Part shown: positions 56,357 through 64,000 of the stretch, one piece after another
Layout: every line of letters starts with the position of its first letter
Numbering within the stretch: position 1 is the first letter of the stretch
From: CAZGRP01 sp964527995
GTDB taxonomy: Bacteria; Zhuqueibacterota; Zhuqueibacteria; Oceanimicrobiales; CAZGRP01
Length of the DNA stretch: 64,000 bases
Direction: 5' to 3'
NCBI GenBank assembly: GCA_964527995.1
Contig: CAZGRP010000004.1
Span: 62,001 to 126,000 of the forward strand
Notes under the pieces: model-generated
What the model saw: only the letters and a program-made list of their open reading frames with translations
Database searches by the model: none
Told to the model about the DNA's origin: nothing
Translations under genes and position numbers: made by a program

Positions 56357-59053
56357 ATGCAAGCTCTTTGTGGTTTCGTGGACCACGGCCGGCAGTGCTG
56401 TCACCGGCATGCCGGCTCGCTTGGCGGGGAATCGGAGAGGCGTGCCTGTCGGTGGCGATTTCTGGCAGCGTTGATGGCTGCCGTGGTCGTGTGGACGGCG
56501 ATCCCGTCCCTGGCTGGCGACACCACAGCGACGTGGGTGCGACGCTTCGAGATCACCGACGGCCCTCTTGCCCTGCGCAGTCCGGCTCGACCGGGAAGGT
56601 ACTTCGACGCCCTGGGTCGGCATGCAGGTGTGCTGGGGTTCCAGGAGGGGGTGGTCGAATCCTGGGTCTACCCCTTGCTGGTCGCGCATGGTTTGCGTCT
56701 TGCCTTTCAGCCGCAGGGCTCTACCGAGGCGCTGGAAGCATCGCGCTATGCCGCTGAGGTGACGGTGCGACCTGCGGCCGTAACCGTCACGTACTCCCAT
56801 CCGTTGTTCACGGTCCGGCAACATTTCTTTACGACTCTCGAGGAGGACGGGTCGCTGATCCTGCTCGAAATCGACACCTCCCGGCCGCTGCGCCTCATCG
56901 TCAGCTTTTTCCCTGACCTGAAGCCGATGTGGCCTGCCGGGCTCGGTGGCCAGTACGCTTTCTGGGATGGCGACGAACAGGCCTACGTCCTTTCCGAGAG
57001 TCGTAGGAGGTTCAACGCTCTGATCGGGACGCCTGGAGCGGTAGCGCTGTCATCGCCACCGGCGCACGAGCTGGCGACCACTCCCAGTCGCTACGCCGTG
57101 ACGGTGACGCCGGATTCGGCCAGCCGCTATTTTGTGCCGATTGCGATCTCCGCCAGCGTGACCAGCCGTGACAGCGCCCGCGCCACCTACCGGCGGTTGC
57201 TGCACAAGGCCGCTGAGCTCTATCGGGCGGCCGTTGCCCATTATGACTCCGTCACGTATTCCTTCGCCCGCGTGGTGACCCCGGATCAGCGATTCAATCT
57301 TGCCTACGAATGGGCCAAACTCGCTCTCGACAAGGGGTTCGTCAGTAATCCGCATTTGGGCCGCGGCATGGTGGCAGGCTACGGCCCTTCGGGGGCGAGC
57401 CAACGACCCGGCTTCGCCTGGTTTTTTGGCGGCGATGCCTTCATCAACTCCCGTGCCATGATTGCCTACGGCGACTTCGCCACGGTGCGCCAGGCTTTTC
57501 TTTTCCTGCAACAGCGCCAGCGCGCCGATGGCAAGATGATGCATGAGCTGTCGCAGAGCGCCGGCCTCATCCGCTGGTTCGAAGATTACCCGTACGGCTA
57601 TATCCATGGCGACACGACCCCTTACTACCTGGTGGCGACACATGACTACGTCCAGGCCTCGGGCGACACCAATTTCGTGCGCCGAAGCTGGGACTCGCTG
57701 CGCCGTGCCTACCTCTGGAGCCGGAGCACGGATAGCGACGGTGACGGCCTGATGGAGAACACCCTGGCTGGTCTGGGGGCGTCCGAACTCGGCAGCTTGC
57801 GTGAAGCCAGTGGCGTCGATATTTTTCTCGCCGGTGTCGGCGTGCAGGCGTGGCACGCCTTTGCAGAACTGGCCCGTGGGATTGGCAAAGCTGACGTCGC
57901 CCGCCAAGCCGACCGTTGGTTCGACCGCGGCCGGAAGGCACTCGAAGAGAAGTTCTGGAATCCACAGACAGGGTGCTATAACTTCTCGATTACACGGAGC
58001 GGAAGGACCAACGACGAGATCACTGCCTGGGCTGCTTTCCCGGCGGTCTACAACCTGGTTCAGCGCGAGAGGGCCCGGCGGGCGCTCGCCCTTCTGGCGA
58101 CAGAGGAGATCAGCACGGACTGGGGCGCGCGGATGCTCTCGAATCGGAGCAAGGCCTACGACCCCCTGGCTTACAACAACGGTGCCGTCTGGCCGTTTCT
58201 GACCGGCTATCTGATCCTCGCCAACTATGCCAATGACCGGCCCGAAAGCGGCTTCCACAGCCTGCGGAGTCTGGTGCAATGGGCCTTTCACGACGCCCTC
58301 GGGTACGAACCCGAAGTGGTAAGCGGCGACTACTTCCGCGTCCTCGAAACCTCGGTGCCGCATCAGCTTTTCGGGTCGACGGCTGTAGCTGCCGGAATGC
58401 TGCACGGCCTGCTCGGCTGGCGCGCGGACGCGGTGCGCGGCGCGGCGGAGCTGGCGCCCTCTCTGCCTGCGGCGTGGGATTCGTTGATCGCCGGGCCCTT
58501 GTGGGTCGGGCGGCAAAGACTGGACGCCCGGCTCGACCGCACCGGCGATGGGCTGCGGCTGCAAGTCGATGTTCGCGGAGATCGGCCTCTGCTTCTTCGT
58601 TACCAGCCGACACTGGGATACGGCACGGAGATCGAAGAGGTCCGCGTCAACGGAACGCCCGTTTCGGACTGGCAGAAAGCCACAACCGAGGGACTGGTGC
58701 GCTGTCGGATACCGATCCGGCTCAGTCCCGGCCACACCGAGGTGGAGATTGCTACAAGAGGCCGGGTGCTTGTCGTGTGGCCATGGCAGCCATTGCGGCC
58801 CGGGGACCGCAGCCGCAACCTGAAGCCCGTCGGCGTCCGCTTCGACAGCAACCGGCTGGTGCTCGAAATCGAGGGCCGCGGCGGACAGGACTACGAGATT
58901 GACTTGCGGACGCTGCGCCCGGTGGCAAAGGTGGAGGGTGCTGAATGGGACAGGCCTTCAAAAGACCGAGTCCGCCTTGCAGTCCTCTTTCCCAAGGGCG
59001 GATCTGGATTCCGCCGAGCCACGATCGTCGTTTATTTTGCCGAAGGGCGGTAA
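56357..59053 (+). CDS. Large glycosidase-like protein, six-hairpin (amylo-1,6-glucosidase-type) fold
   Basis: 898 residues from the ATG at 56357. A hydrophobic stretch (about 33-50, LAALMAAVVVWTAIPSLAG) suggests a signal sequence with an unusually long basic front, so a later start is possible. The N-terminal beta-rich part is followed by an alpha/alpha barrel with FAWFFGGDAFINSRAMIAYGDFATVRQAFLFLQQRQRADGKMMHELSQ and a DSDGDGLMEN loop, which matches the debranching/glucoamylase-like group. Likely exported and active on alpha-glucans, though the exact bond cannot be told. The carboxylate pair of the active site would be in GDAF and in AYNNGAVWPF-type segments. Confidence 0.8.
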   Translation: MQALCGFVDHGRQCCHRHAGSLGGESERRACRWRFLAALMAAVVVWTAIPSLAGDTTATWVRRFEITDGPLALRSPARPGRYFDALGRHAGVLGFQEGVVESWVYPLLVAHGLRLAFQPQGSTEALEASRYAAEVTVRPAAVTVTYSHPLFTVRQHFFTTLEEDGSLILLEIDTSRPLRLIVSFFPDLKPMWPAGLGGQYAFWDGDEQAYVLSESRRRFNALIGTPGAVALSSPPAHELATTPSRYAVTVTPDSASRYFVPIAISASVTSRDSARATYRRLLHKAAELYRAAVAHYDSVTYSFARVVTPDQRFNLAYEWAKLALDKGFVSNPHLGRGMVAGYGPSGASQRPGFAWFFGGDAFINSRAMIAYGDFATVRQAFLFLQQRQRADGKMMHELSQSAGLIRWFEDYPYGYIHGDTTPYYLVATHDYVQASGDTNFVRRSWDSLRRAYLWSRSTDSDGDGLMENTLAGLGASELGSLREASGVDIFLAGVGVQAWHAFAELARGIGKADVARQADRWFDRGRKALEEKFWNPQTGCYNFSITRSGRTNDEITAWAAFPAVYNLVQRERARRALALLATEEISTDWGARMLSNRSKAYDPLAYNNGAVWPFLTGYLILANYANDRPESGFHSLRSLVQWAFHDALGYEPEVVSGDYFRVLETSVPHQLFGSTAVAAGMLHGLLGWRADAVRGAAELAPSLPAAWDSLIAGPLWVGRQRLDARLDRTGDGLRLQVDVRGDRPLLLRYQPTLGYGTEIEEVRVNGTPVSDWQKATTEGLVRCRIPIRLSPGHTEVEIATRGRVLVVWPWQPLRPGDRSRNLKPVGVRFDSNRLVLEIEGRGGQDYEIDLRTLRPVAKVEGAEWDRPSKDRVRLAVLFPKGGSGFRRATIVVYFAEGR

Positions 59054-59112
59054 GGGCAGCCATTCCTCAGAGTGCAACGCACCAGTGTTCCTCTGCGACC
59101 GGGAATTTTCTC

Positions 59113-59141
59113 TTGACATTCCGCAGGGGAAGCTGTAGATT
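59113..59141 (+). promoter_or_regulatory. Promoter upstream of the M49 peptidase leader
   Basis: TTGACA, 17 bases, TAGATT. About 140 bases of leader, including a terminator, separate the start site from the stem at 59253 and the gene. Confidence 0.7.
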
Positions 59142-59252
59142 TTTGCAGTTGGATCAAAGCAAACAGGTGCAATGGCCTGGCGGAAAAAATTCAGGGATCA
59201 TTTGAACCGAGAGATCGTGTCGGCCGACTGAGGGGGGAAGAAGGTTTCGGTG

Positions 59253-59286
59253 AGCCGCTAGCGCAGCGTTTAGCGGCTTTCTTTTT
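59253..59286 (+). terminator. Intrinsic terminator in the leader of the M49 gene
   Basis: AGCCGCTA (59253-59260) pairs perfectly with TAGCGGCT (59271-59278), followed by TTCTTTTTT. It is 41 bases before the ATG at 59327 and downstream of a consensus promoter, so it ends a leader RNA or attenuates the gene. Confidence 0.85.
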
Positions 59287-59326
59287 TCTGCAGACCACGT
59301 GTCGTGCGAAACGATGGGAGGATTCG

Positions 59327-61012
59327 ATGCGCTTCTGGTCTCCGCTGGCGATGCTGGCGGTTGTTGCCCTGGCCTGTGGCGGCGAAGCAGAGAACGCCTT
59401 GTTTGTGCGGCCGGATAACGCCGCTGCCATCCAGAAGAGGTTGCGGCGCTACGCGCGTGTCACGGTGCCGGATCCCAGGGCCTCTCTGACCGAGCGCCGG
59501 CGCCAGCTCATCGAGAAGCTGGTGGAAGCGGCAAGCTACATGGATGCCATTTTCTGGCGTCAGTCCGACCACCAGGCGTTGAGGATCCGCGACCGGCTGC
59601 TGAAGTCCACGCGTCCGCTGGATCGATCCTACCTTCGTTTCCTCGATATCAACTACGGGCCGTTCGATCGCCAGGCCGGAAACGAGCCCTTCATCGGCAC
59701 ACGCTTGAAACCGCCGGGTGCCGGCTTCTACCCGGCGGACCTGACCCGGGAGGAACTGGATGAGTACCTGGATACTCATCCGGACCAGCGCCAGGAGCTC
59801 CTCAGTCCGACTACGGTGGTGCGACGCGATGGTGATCGGCTGGTGGCCGTGCCCTATTTCGACGAGCATCGGAAATTTCTCGAACCCGCAGCTCGGGCTC
59901 TGCGCCAGGCCGCCCAATTTGCCGATCACCCCGGTTTCCGGCGCTATTTGCAACTGCGCGCCGAGGCGCTTCTGAACGACGATTTTTATCAAAGCGATGT
60001 CGCCTGGGTCGGCCTGAGGGACCAGCCGGTGGACCTCATCATCGGTCCCATCGAATCGTACGAAGATCAGCTTATGGGCATCAAGACTGCCTACGAAGGG
60101 GTGGTGCTGCTGCGCGACAGCGTTGAGACCCGGAGGCTGGCCATCTATTCACAGCATCTCGACGAGCTTGAGAAGCAGCTGCCGGTGCCAGCGGCTTACA
60201 AGAAGAAGAGCGCCCGTATGGAGGCGGTGCTGGGCGTCTTCACCGCAATCTATCGCAGCGGAGATGCCAACGCCGGCATCAAGACGATGGCCATCACCTT
60301 GCCCAACGATGAACGGGTACGGCAGCGCTACGGCGCTCGGCGTTTGCAGCTCAAAGGCTCGATCCTGGCCAAGTACGAGAAAATCTTGAAGCCGATCGCT
60401 GCCAGGCTTCTGGTGCCGGAGCAGGCCGCTCTTGTCGGCGGGGAGGCCTTCTTCACCAACGTTCTCTTCCACGAAATCGCCCACCCTCTGGGACCGGACT
60501 TTGTGCGCTCGAATCCGGAGCAGACTCCGCGCGACGCCCTGCGAGAGAACTATTCGCCGATCGAAGAAGCCAAGGCGGACATCGTTGGGCTCACCTGTGT
60601 TGACTACTTCCTGAAAAAGGGCATCATTTCGCCCGCGAAGCGGCCGGCCCACTATGCCACTTTCGTAGCATCTGTCATTCGTTCGCTGCGCTTCGGCGTC
60701 GGCAGCGCGCACGGCAAGGCCAACATGATCGAGTGGAACACGCTGGTGCAGGAGGGGGCTATTGAAGCCACCGCCGCGGGCTACCGCGTCCGGTTCGAAC
60801 GGTTCCCGGCAGCGGTGCGCAAACTGGCTCGGCAGCTCCTCATGCTCGAGGGCAACGGCGACTACGAAGGTGCCCGAGCCTTGGTCGCCGCCAAAGCGGC
60901 AGTCCCCTCGGACCTGCAGCGCGCCCTGAAAGAGCTGGGAGACATTCCGGTGGACCTCGAGTTCCGCTATGAAGTCGCGGCACCCTGGAGCGCGGTGCCA
61001 ACCGCCGATTGA
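59327..61012 (+). CDS. M49-type dipeptidyl-peptidase III-like lipoprotein
   Basis: 561 residues. The signal ends in the lipobox ALAC (near residue 17). The zinc motif is His382-Glu383-x-x-His386 in the sequence HEIAHPLG, with downstream EEAKAD supplying the third ligand region as in DPP III (EExxAD). Eukaryotic DPP III has a longer HExxxH motif; the shorter HExxH version is one I recall from Caldithrix. Removes dipeptides from the N-terminus of peptides. Its leader contains a terminator. fbp follows in the same direction. Confidence 0.85.
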   Translation: MRFWSPLAMLAVVALACGGEAENALFVRPDNAAAIQKRLRRYARVTVPDPRASLTERRRQLIEKLVEAASYMDAIFWRQSDHQALRIRDRLLKSTRPLDRSYLRFLDINYGPFDRQAGNEPFIGTRLKPPGAGFYPADLTREELDEYLDTHPDQRQELLSPTTVVRRDGDRLVAVPYFDEHRKFLEPAARALRQAAQFADHPGFRRYLQLRAEALLNDDFYQSDVAWVGLRDQPVDLIIGPIESYEDQLMGIKTAYEGVVLLRDSVETRRLAIYSQHLDELEKQLPVPAAYKKKSARMEAVLGVFTAIYRSGDANAGIKTMAITLPNDERVRQRYGARRLQLKGSILAKYEKILKPIAARLLVPEQAALVGGEAFFTNVLFHEIAHPLGPDFVRSNPEQTPRDALRENYSPIEEAKADIVGLTCVDYFLKKGIISPAKRPAHYATFVASVIRSLRFGVGSAHGKANMIEWNTLVQEGAIEATAAGYRVRFERFPAAVRKLARQLLMLEGNGDYEGARALVAAKAAVPSDLQRALKELGDIPVDLEFRYEVAAPWSAVPTAD

Positions 61013-61078
61013 CCGGCGGTGGTTGCATCGCTCTGCCCCATCTCTTCGGGGAAGCATTCAAACCAAGGAGGATGTGCC

Positions 61079-62086
61079 ATGGGACATCAGAAACTCGTGA
61101 CCATCGAACGACACATCATGGAGACTCAGCGGCGCTACCCGCAGGCCACGGGTGAGTTCTCCGCCTTGCTGAACGATATCGCCTTTGCTGCCAAGATCAT
61201 CGCCCGCGAGGTGCGCAAGGCAGGCCTCGTGGATATTCTCGGTCTGACCGGGGAGCGCAACATTCACGGCGAGGAAGTCCAAAAACTCGATCACTACGCC
61301 CACGAGGTGATCTATCGGGCCTTGGATCATACGGGGCGACTTTGTGTGATGGCTTCTGAAGAAGAAGAAGGGCTGTTGCAGATCCCGGATCGCTACCCAT
61401 GCGGCAAGTACGTTCTTCTCTATGACCCGCTCGATGGCTCCTCGAACATCGATGCCAACGTCAGCATCGGTACCATCTTCTCGATCTATCGCAAGGTGTC
61501 GACCGGCGACCGCGGCACCCTCGAGGACTGCCTGCAGAAGGGCAGTGAGCAGGTGGGCGCCGGCTACGTCATCTATGGGTCGTCGACCATGCTGGTGTTC
61601 ACCACGGGAAACGGCGTTCACGGCTTCACGCTCGATCCCAGTGTCGGCGAATTCCTTCTCTCGCACGAGAACATCGTCACCCCACGCCGTGGCAAGATCT
61701 ACAGCGTCAACGAGGGCTACTTTTCGCGCTGGGACGGAGCGATGCAGAATTACATTCACTATCTGAAAGAAGAGGACCGGGAAACCGGCAGGCCCTACTC
61801 GGCGCGCTATATCGGCTCGCTCGTGGCCGATTTCCACCGCAACCTTTTGTACGGCGGCATCTTCATGTATCCCGGGGACAAGAAGAACCCGAAAGGAAAG
61901 CTGCGGCTGATGTACGAGGCCAATCCGCTGGCCTTCATCGTCAAGCAGGCGGGTGGCTACGCCAGCAACGGCAGGCAGGACATCCTCACCGTGCAGCCTC
62001 GCGAGTTGCACGAGCGCACCCCTCTTTTCATTGGCAGCTATGACGACGTCCGCCGGGTCGAGGAGTTCTTCAAGAAGAAACGTTAG
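61079..62086 (+). CDS. fbp: Fructose-1,6-bisphosphatase class I
   Basis: 335 residues. The catalytic metal and phosphate motifs are intact: VMASEEEEG, YDPLDGSSNIDANVSIGTIFSIYR, GYVIYGSSTMLVFTTGNGVHGFTLDP, and LYGGIFMYPGDKKNPKGKLRLMYEANPLAFIVKQAGG. AAGGAGGATG precedes the ATG. Catalyses the irreversible step of gluconeogenesis. It follows the M49 gene by 66 bases, possibly by read-through. Confidence 0.95.
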   Translation: MGHQKLVTIERHIMETQRRYPQATGEFSALLNDIAFAAKIIAREVRKAGLVDILGLTGERNIHGEEVQKLDHYAHEVIYRALDHTGRLCVMASEEEEGLLQIPDRYPCGKYVLLYDPLDGSSNIDANVSIGTIFSIYRKVSTGDRGTLEDCLQKGSEQVGAGYVIYGSSTMLVFTTGNGVHGFTLDPSVGEFLLSHENIVTPRRGKIYSVNEGYFSRWDGAMQNYIHYLKEEDRETGRPYSARYIGSLVADFHRNLLYGGIFMYPGDKKNPKGKLRLMYEANPLAFIVKQAGGYASNGRQDILTVQPRELHERTPLFIGSYDDVRRVEEFFKKKR

Positions 62087-62170
62087 TTCCAGCAATGAAC
62101 CCGCTCCGAGCCGGAGAAGGCGGAGTCGGACCAGGGCGGACTTCGTGCATCCCATGCGAGAATGGACTTG

Positions 62171-62211
62171 AGAAGAACGAGGAAGCCGGCGGTGCGGCTT
62201 CTTGTTCTTCT
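62171..62211 (+). terminator. Hairpin after fbp
   Basis: AGAAGAAC and GAAGCC arms pair with GGCTTC and GTTCTTCT. A long stem without a strong T-run, so either a terminator or an AGAAG-rich repeat like those at 53050 and 54558. Confidence 0.55.
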
Positions 62212-62261
62212 GTGTAGAGTCAGTTGTCTTAAAGGCCTGAGGCCGTAGGGAGAGTGTGACC

Positions 62262-64000
62262 ATGCAGGCAGTGCGTTGGGGAGGTGGGATCGTATTCTTA
62301 GGGGTGCTGGTGCTGATCCTGGAACTGATCACCGCCACGCGCCAGCGGGGCCAGACCAACCCGGTCCCCGGGCGCTCCGAATTGTGGAACCGCGTGTGGC
62401 AGCTGCGCCGGCAGCAGATCGTGTACGGCACCGGCGATCCGGCAACGGTGGCCAGCTACCGCGAGTTTGCCGGCCGGCAAACCCAGCGCCACCGCTGGGT
62501 CGAGATCACGGCTGCACCGGACACAGCAGTGGGCCGCAGCGAGCTGACCGCGTCGGTGGCGGTTCTGGTCGGGACGCCACAGTCGAACCGCTGGCTGGCA
62601 GAGCTGGAAGGGCGCCTGCCGCTGCGCTGGAGCCGATCGGGCATCCGCCTGGGCCGGAGAGAGTATCGCCACCCCCAGGATGTGATCGTGGTTTCGCTCT
62701 TGCCGAACCCACTGGGGCCTACCGTACCGATGTCGATTGTCACCGGCGTGTCGGACAGCTCGGTGGTGGCCTACCTGCAGCAACCACGCGCTTTGCGCTT
62801 CGGACCGGGTGACTATCGCGTCTATCGCAATGGTCAACTGATCACCTTTGGTTTTTTCAACCGCGACTGGCAGCCGGATCCCCAGCGCGAGCGCAACTTC
62901 CTCGCGGAAACTCGGCTCGTGGGCACGTCGACTCACTTCCGGTTCATCTACCACGGGAGAGATCCGCTTTCCCTGGCTGCAGGGGAGTTGAAGGCGCGCT
63001 ACGAGCGAGGCTTCGAGAAAACCGCGGCTCGACTTGGGGCAACCGCCGACGGCAGGAAGATCGAAGTTCATGTCTATGATTCTTTCGAGACCAAAGGGCT
63101 GGTCACTGGAAATACGCGCCTCTATCACGCTGAACCCGCGCGCCAGCGGATCCATGTGGTGATCAACCAGGATTTCCGCGGCGACCGCCTGGTGGCGCTG
63201 GCCCGGGTGCTGATGGCACGCTGGCCGAGGCCGCCGGTCTCGCCGGCGCTCGAAGATGCCCTGGCCATGGCTCTCTCCGACGGCTGGGGCCGTAAAGGGT
63301 ATCGCCACTGGGCTGGCTTTATCACGGCCTCCAACAACGTGATCCCACTCCGGCGTCTGTTCTCGCCGGATGCGGAAAGTCAGGAGTCGCCTCTTTTTGT
63401 GCAACCGTTGCTGGGTGCATGGGGCGAGATTCTTCTGCAACAATTCGACGGGCAGGGGCTGCAGAAGCTGGCCTCGAGTTGGCCGGCCAAAGGCCTGCCG
63501 CGGCGCCTGCCGAACGGCTGGACTGCTGCCAGGATGGCGCAGAAATGGCGCTATCGTCTGGGCCAGCTCGCCGCGGCATTCGGTGGGGTGAAGGCGGTCG
63601 AATTTCGTCCCGAATTCCAGAAGGGGTTCTGTTACAGCCACGAGGGATACCAGATCTACAACGGCTACATGTCTGAGATGTCCGATGCCTCGCTGGGGCA
63701 GCTCAGAGAGTTGGGCGCCAACTGGATCTCGCTGACACCGTTTGCTTTCTTGTCGGCGATGAACCGGCCGGCGCCGTTCCACTTCTCCAGTAGTGCCGGC
63801 TCGGAGAACGACGAGAGCCTGGTGCAGGCAGCGACGACGGCCCACAGGCTGGGGATGAAGGTGATGCTGAAGCCGCACATCTGGACCCATGCCGGCTGGC
63901 CCGGCGATCTTCAGATGCGGAACGAGGAGGACTGGAAGAGGTTTTTCGACAACTACTACCGCTGGATCCGCCATTACGCCCTGCTGGCCGAGATGTACGA
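62262..64000 (+). CDS. Membrane-anchored protein with peptidase-like and GH113-type glycosidase segments (partial)
   Basis: 579 codons, open to the end of the window. A membrane helix (about residues 8-25) is followed by a beta-rich region. A middle part (HFRFIYHGRDPLSLAAGELKARYERGFEKTAARLG) resembles peptidase MA-like domains without an HExxH that I can see. From about residue 448 it reads KGFCYSHEGYQIYNGYMSEMSDASLGQLRELGANWISLTPFAF, then HRLGMKVMLKPHIW, the start of a GH113-like TIM barrel. Such enzymes cleave beta-mannans. Only part of the barrel is in the window, so catalytic acids cannot be checked. Confidence 0.7.
   Translation, partial: MQAVRWGGGIVFLGVLVLILELITATRQRGQTNPVPGRSELWNRVWQLRRQQIVYGTGDPATVASYREFAGRQTQRHRWVEITAAPDTAVGRSELTASVAVLVGTPQSNRWLAELEGRLPLRWSRSGIRLGRREYRHPQDVIVVSLLPNPLGPTVPMSIVTGVSDSSVVAYLQQPRALRFGPGDYRVYRNGQLITFGFFNRDWQPDPQRERNFLAETRLVGTSTHFRFIYHGRDPLSLAAGELKARYERGFEKTAARLGATADGRKIEVHVYDSFETKGLVTGNTRLYHAEPARQRIHVVINQDFRGDRLVALARVLMARWPRPPVSPALEDALAMALSDGWGRKGYRHWAGFITASNNVIPLRRLFSPDAESQESPLFVQPLLGAWGEILLQQFDGQGLQKLASSWPAKGLPRRLPNGWTAARMAQKWRYRLGQLAAAFGGVKAVEFRPEFQKGFCYSHEGYQIYNGYMSEMSDASLGQLRELGANWISLTPFAFLSAMNRPAPFHFSSSAGSENDESLVQAATTAHRLGMKVMLKPHIWTHAGWPGDLQMRNEEDWKRFFDNYYRWIRHYALLAEMY

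Noticed and set aside
57050..58735. 561-codon minus frame within the glycosidase gene
   Set aside because: Shadow frame; it lacks domains and overlaps a real gene with a clear fold.

Overview
The window is GC-rich, gene-dense bacterial chromosome with no phage, insertion sequence or CRISPR array. Both sigma-70-type factors lack region 1.1 and are only about 285 residues long. The first closely resembles the RpoD of the Bacteroidetes/Chlorobi side of bacteria, and the many outer-membrane barrels and lipoproteins show a two-membrane cell. The best inference is an uncultured lineage of the wider FCB group (Calditrichota, KSB1 or Zixibacteria-like). A DPP III-type peptidase with the five-residue zinc motif HEIAH, a form I recall from Caldithrix, fits this. 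No 16S gene is present to confirm it.

Layout. 1-5.7 kb: end of metH, rlmN, an exported TPR protein, rpoD, an M23 peptidase and a complete tmRNA gene. 5.9-20 kb: a GH172-type protein, then a dense regulatory block. The block holds two histidine kinase/NtrC-type regulator pairs, a 7Fe ferredoxin, a second sigma-70 factor, an RsbW-like ATPase, an independently terminated RNA with 6S-like folding (13130-13326), a lone receiver protein, a MinD/FlhG-like ATPase with an altered P-loop and a BcsL-like acetyltransferase. 20-31 kb: an epimerase remnant, a TPR protein, a lipoprotein, an MBL hydrolase, YjbQ/QueD, an SpmA-SpmB fusion, a TIM-barrel epimerase, a degenerate sigma-like protein and an Omp85-like barrel. 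29.6-36.2 kb: housekeeping genes rsmE, hit, rpsU, yqeY, cvpA, mutS2 and pfkA. 36.5-47.3 kb: two paralogous ECF sigma factors, a TetR regulator with a perfect operator, a CAP protein, an M1 peptidase, and a TlpA / ECF sigma / anti-sigma / CcdA / barrel / DUF3179 run that looks like an envelope thiol-redox module. 47.4-64 kb: secreted S9, DUF5117-type and M49 peptidases, a repeat-flanked truncated barrel gene, DsbD-N/MogA/PtsN, two large carbohydrate-active proteins (the last cut by the window edge) and class I fbp.

How it works together. Four exported or periplasmic peptidases and three glycosidase-like proteins suggest a scavenger of protein and polysaccharide. Much of the rest is transcription control: two sigma-70 factors, two ECF factors plus a degenerate one, an anti-sigma kinase fold, two sigma-54 activators and a possible 6S RNA. 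pfkA and fbp show glycolysis and gluconeogenesis.

Promoters are strikingly uniform. At least ten start sites on both strands have TTGACA or a close variant, exactly 17 bases, then TATATT or a close variant, and this helped place transcription units. Two genes (13368 and 59327) have an intrinsic terminator between such a promoter and the start codon, which marks either stand-alone small RNAs or attenuated leaders.
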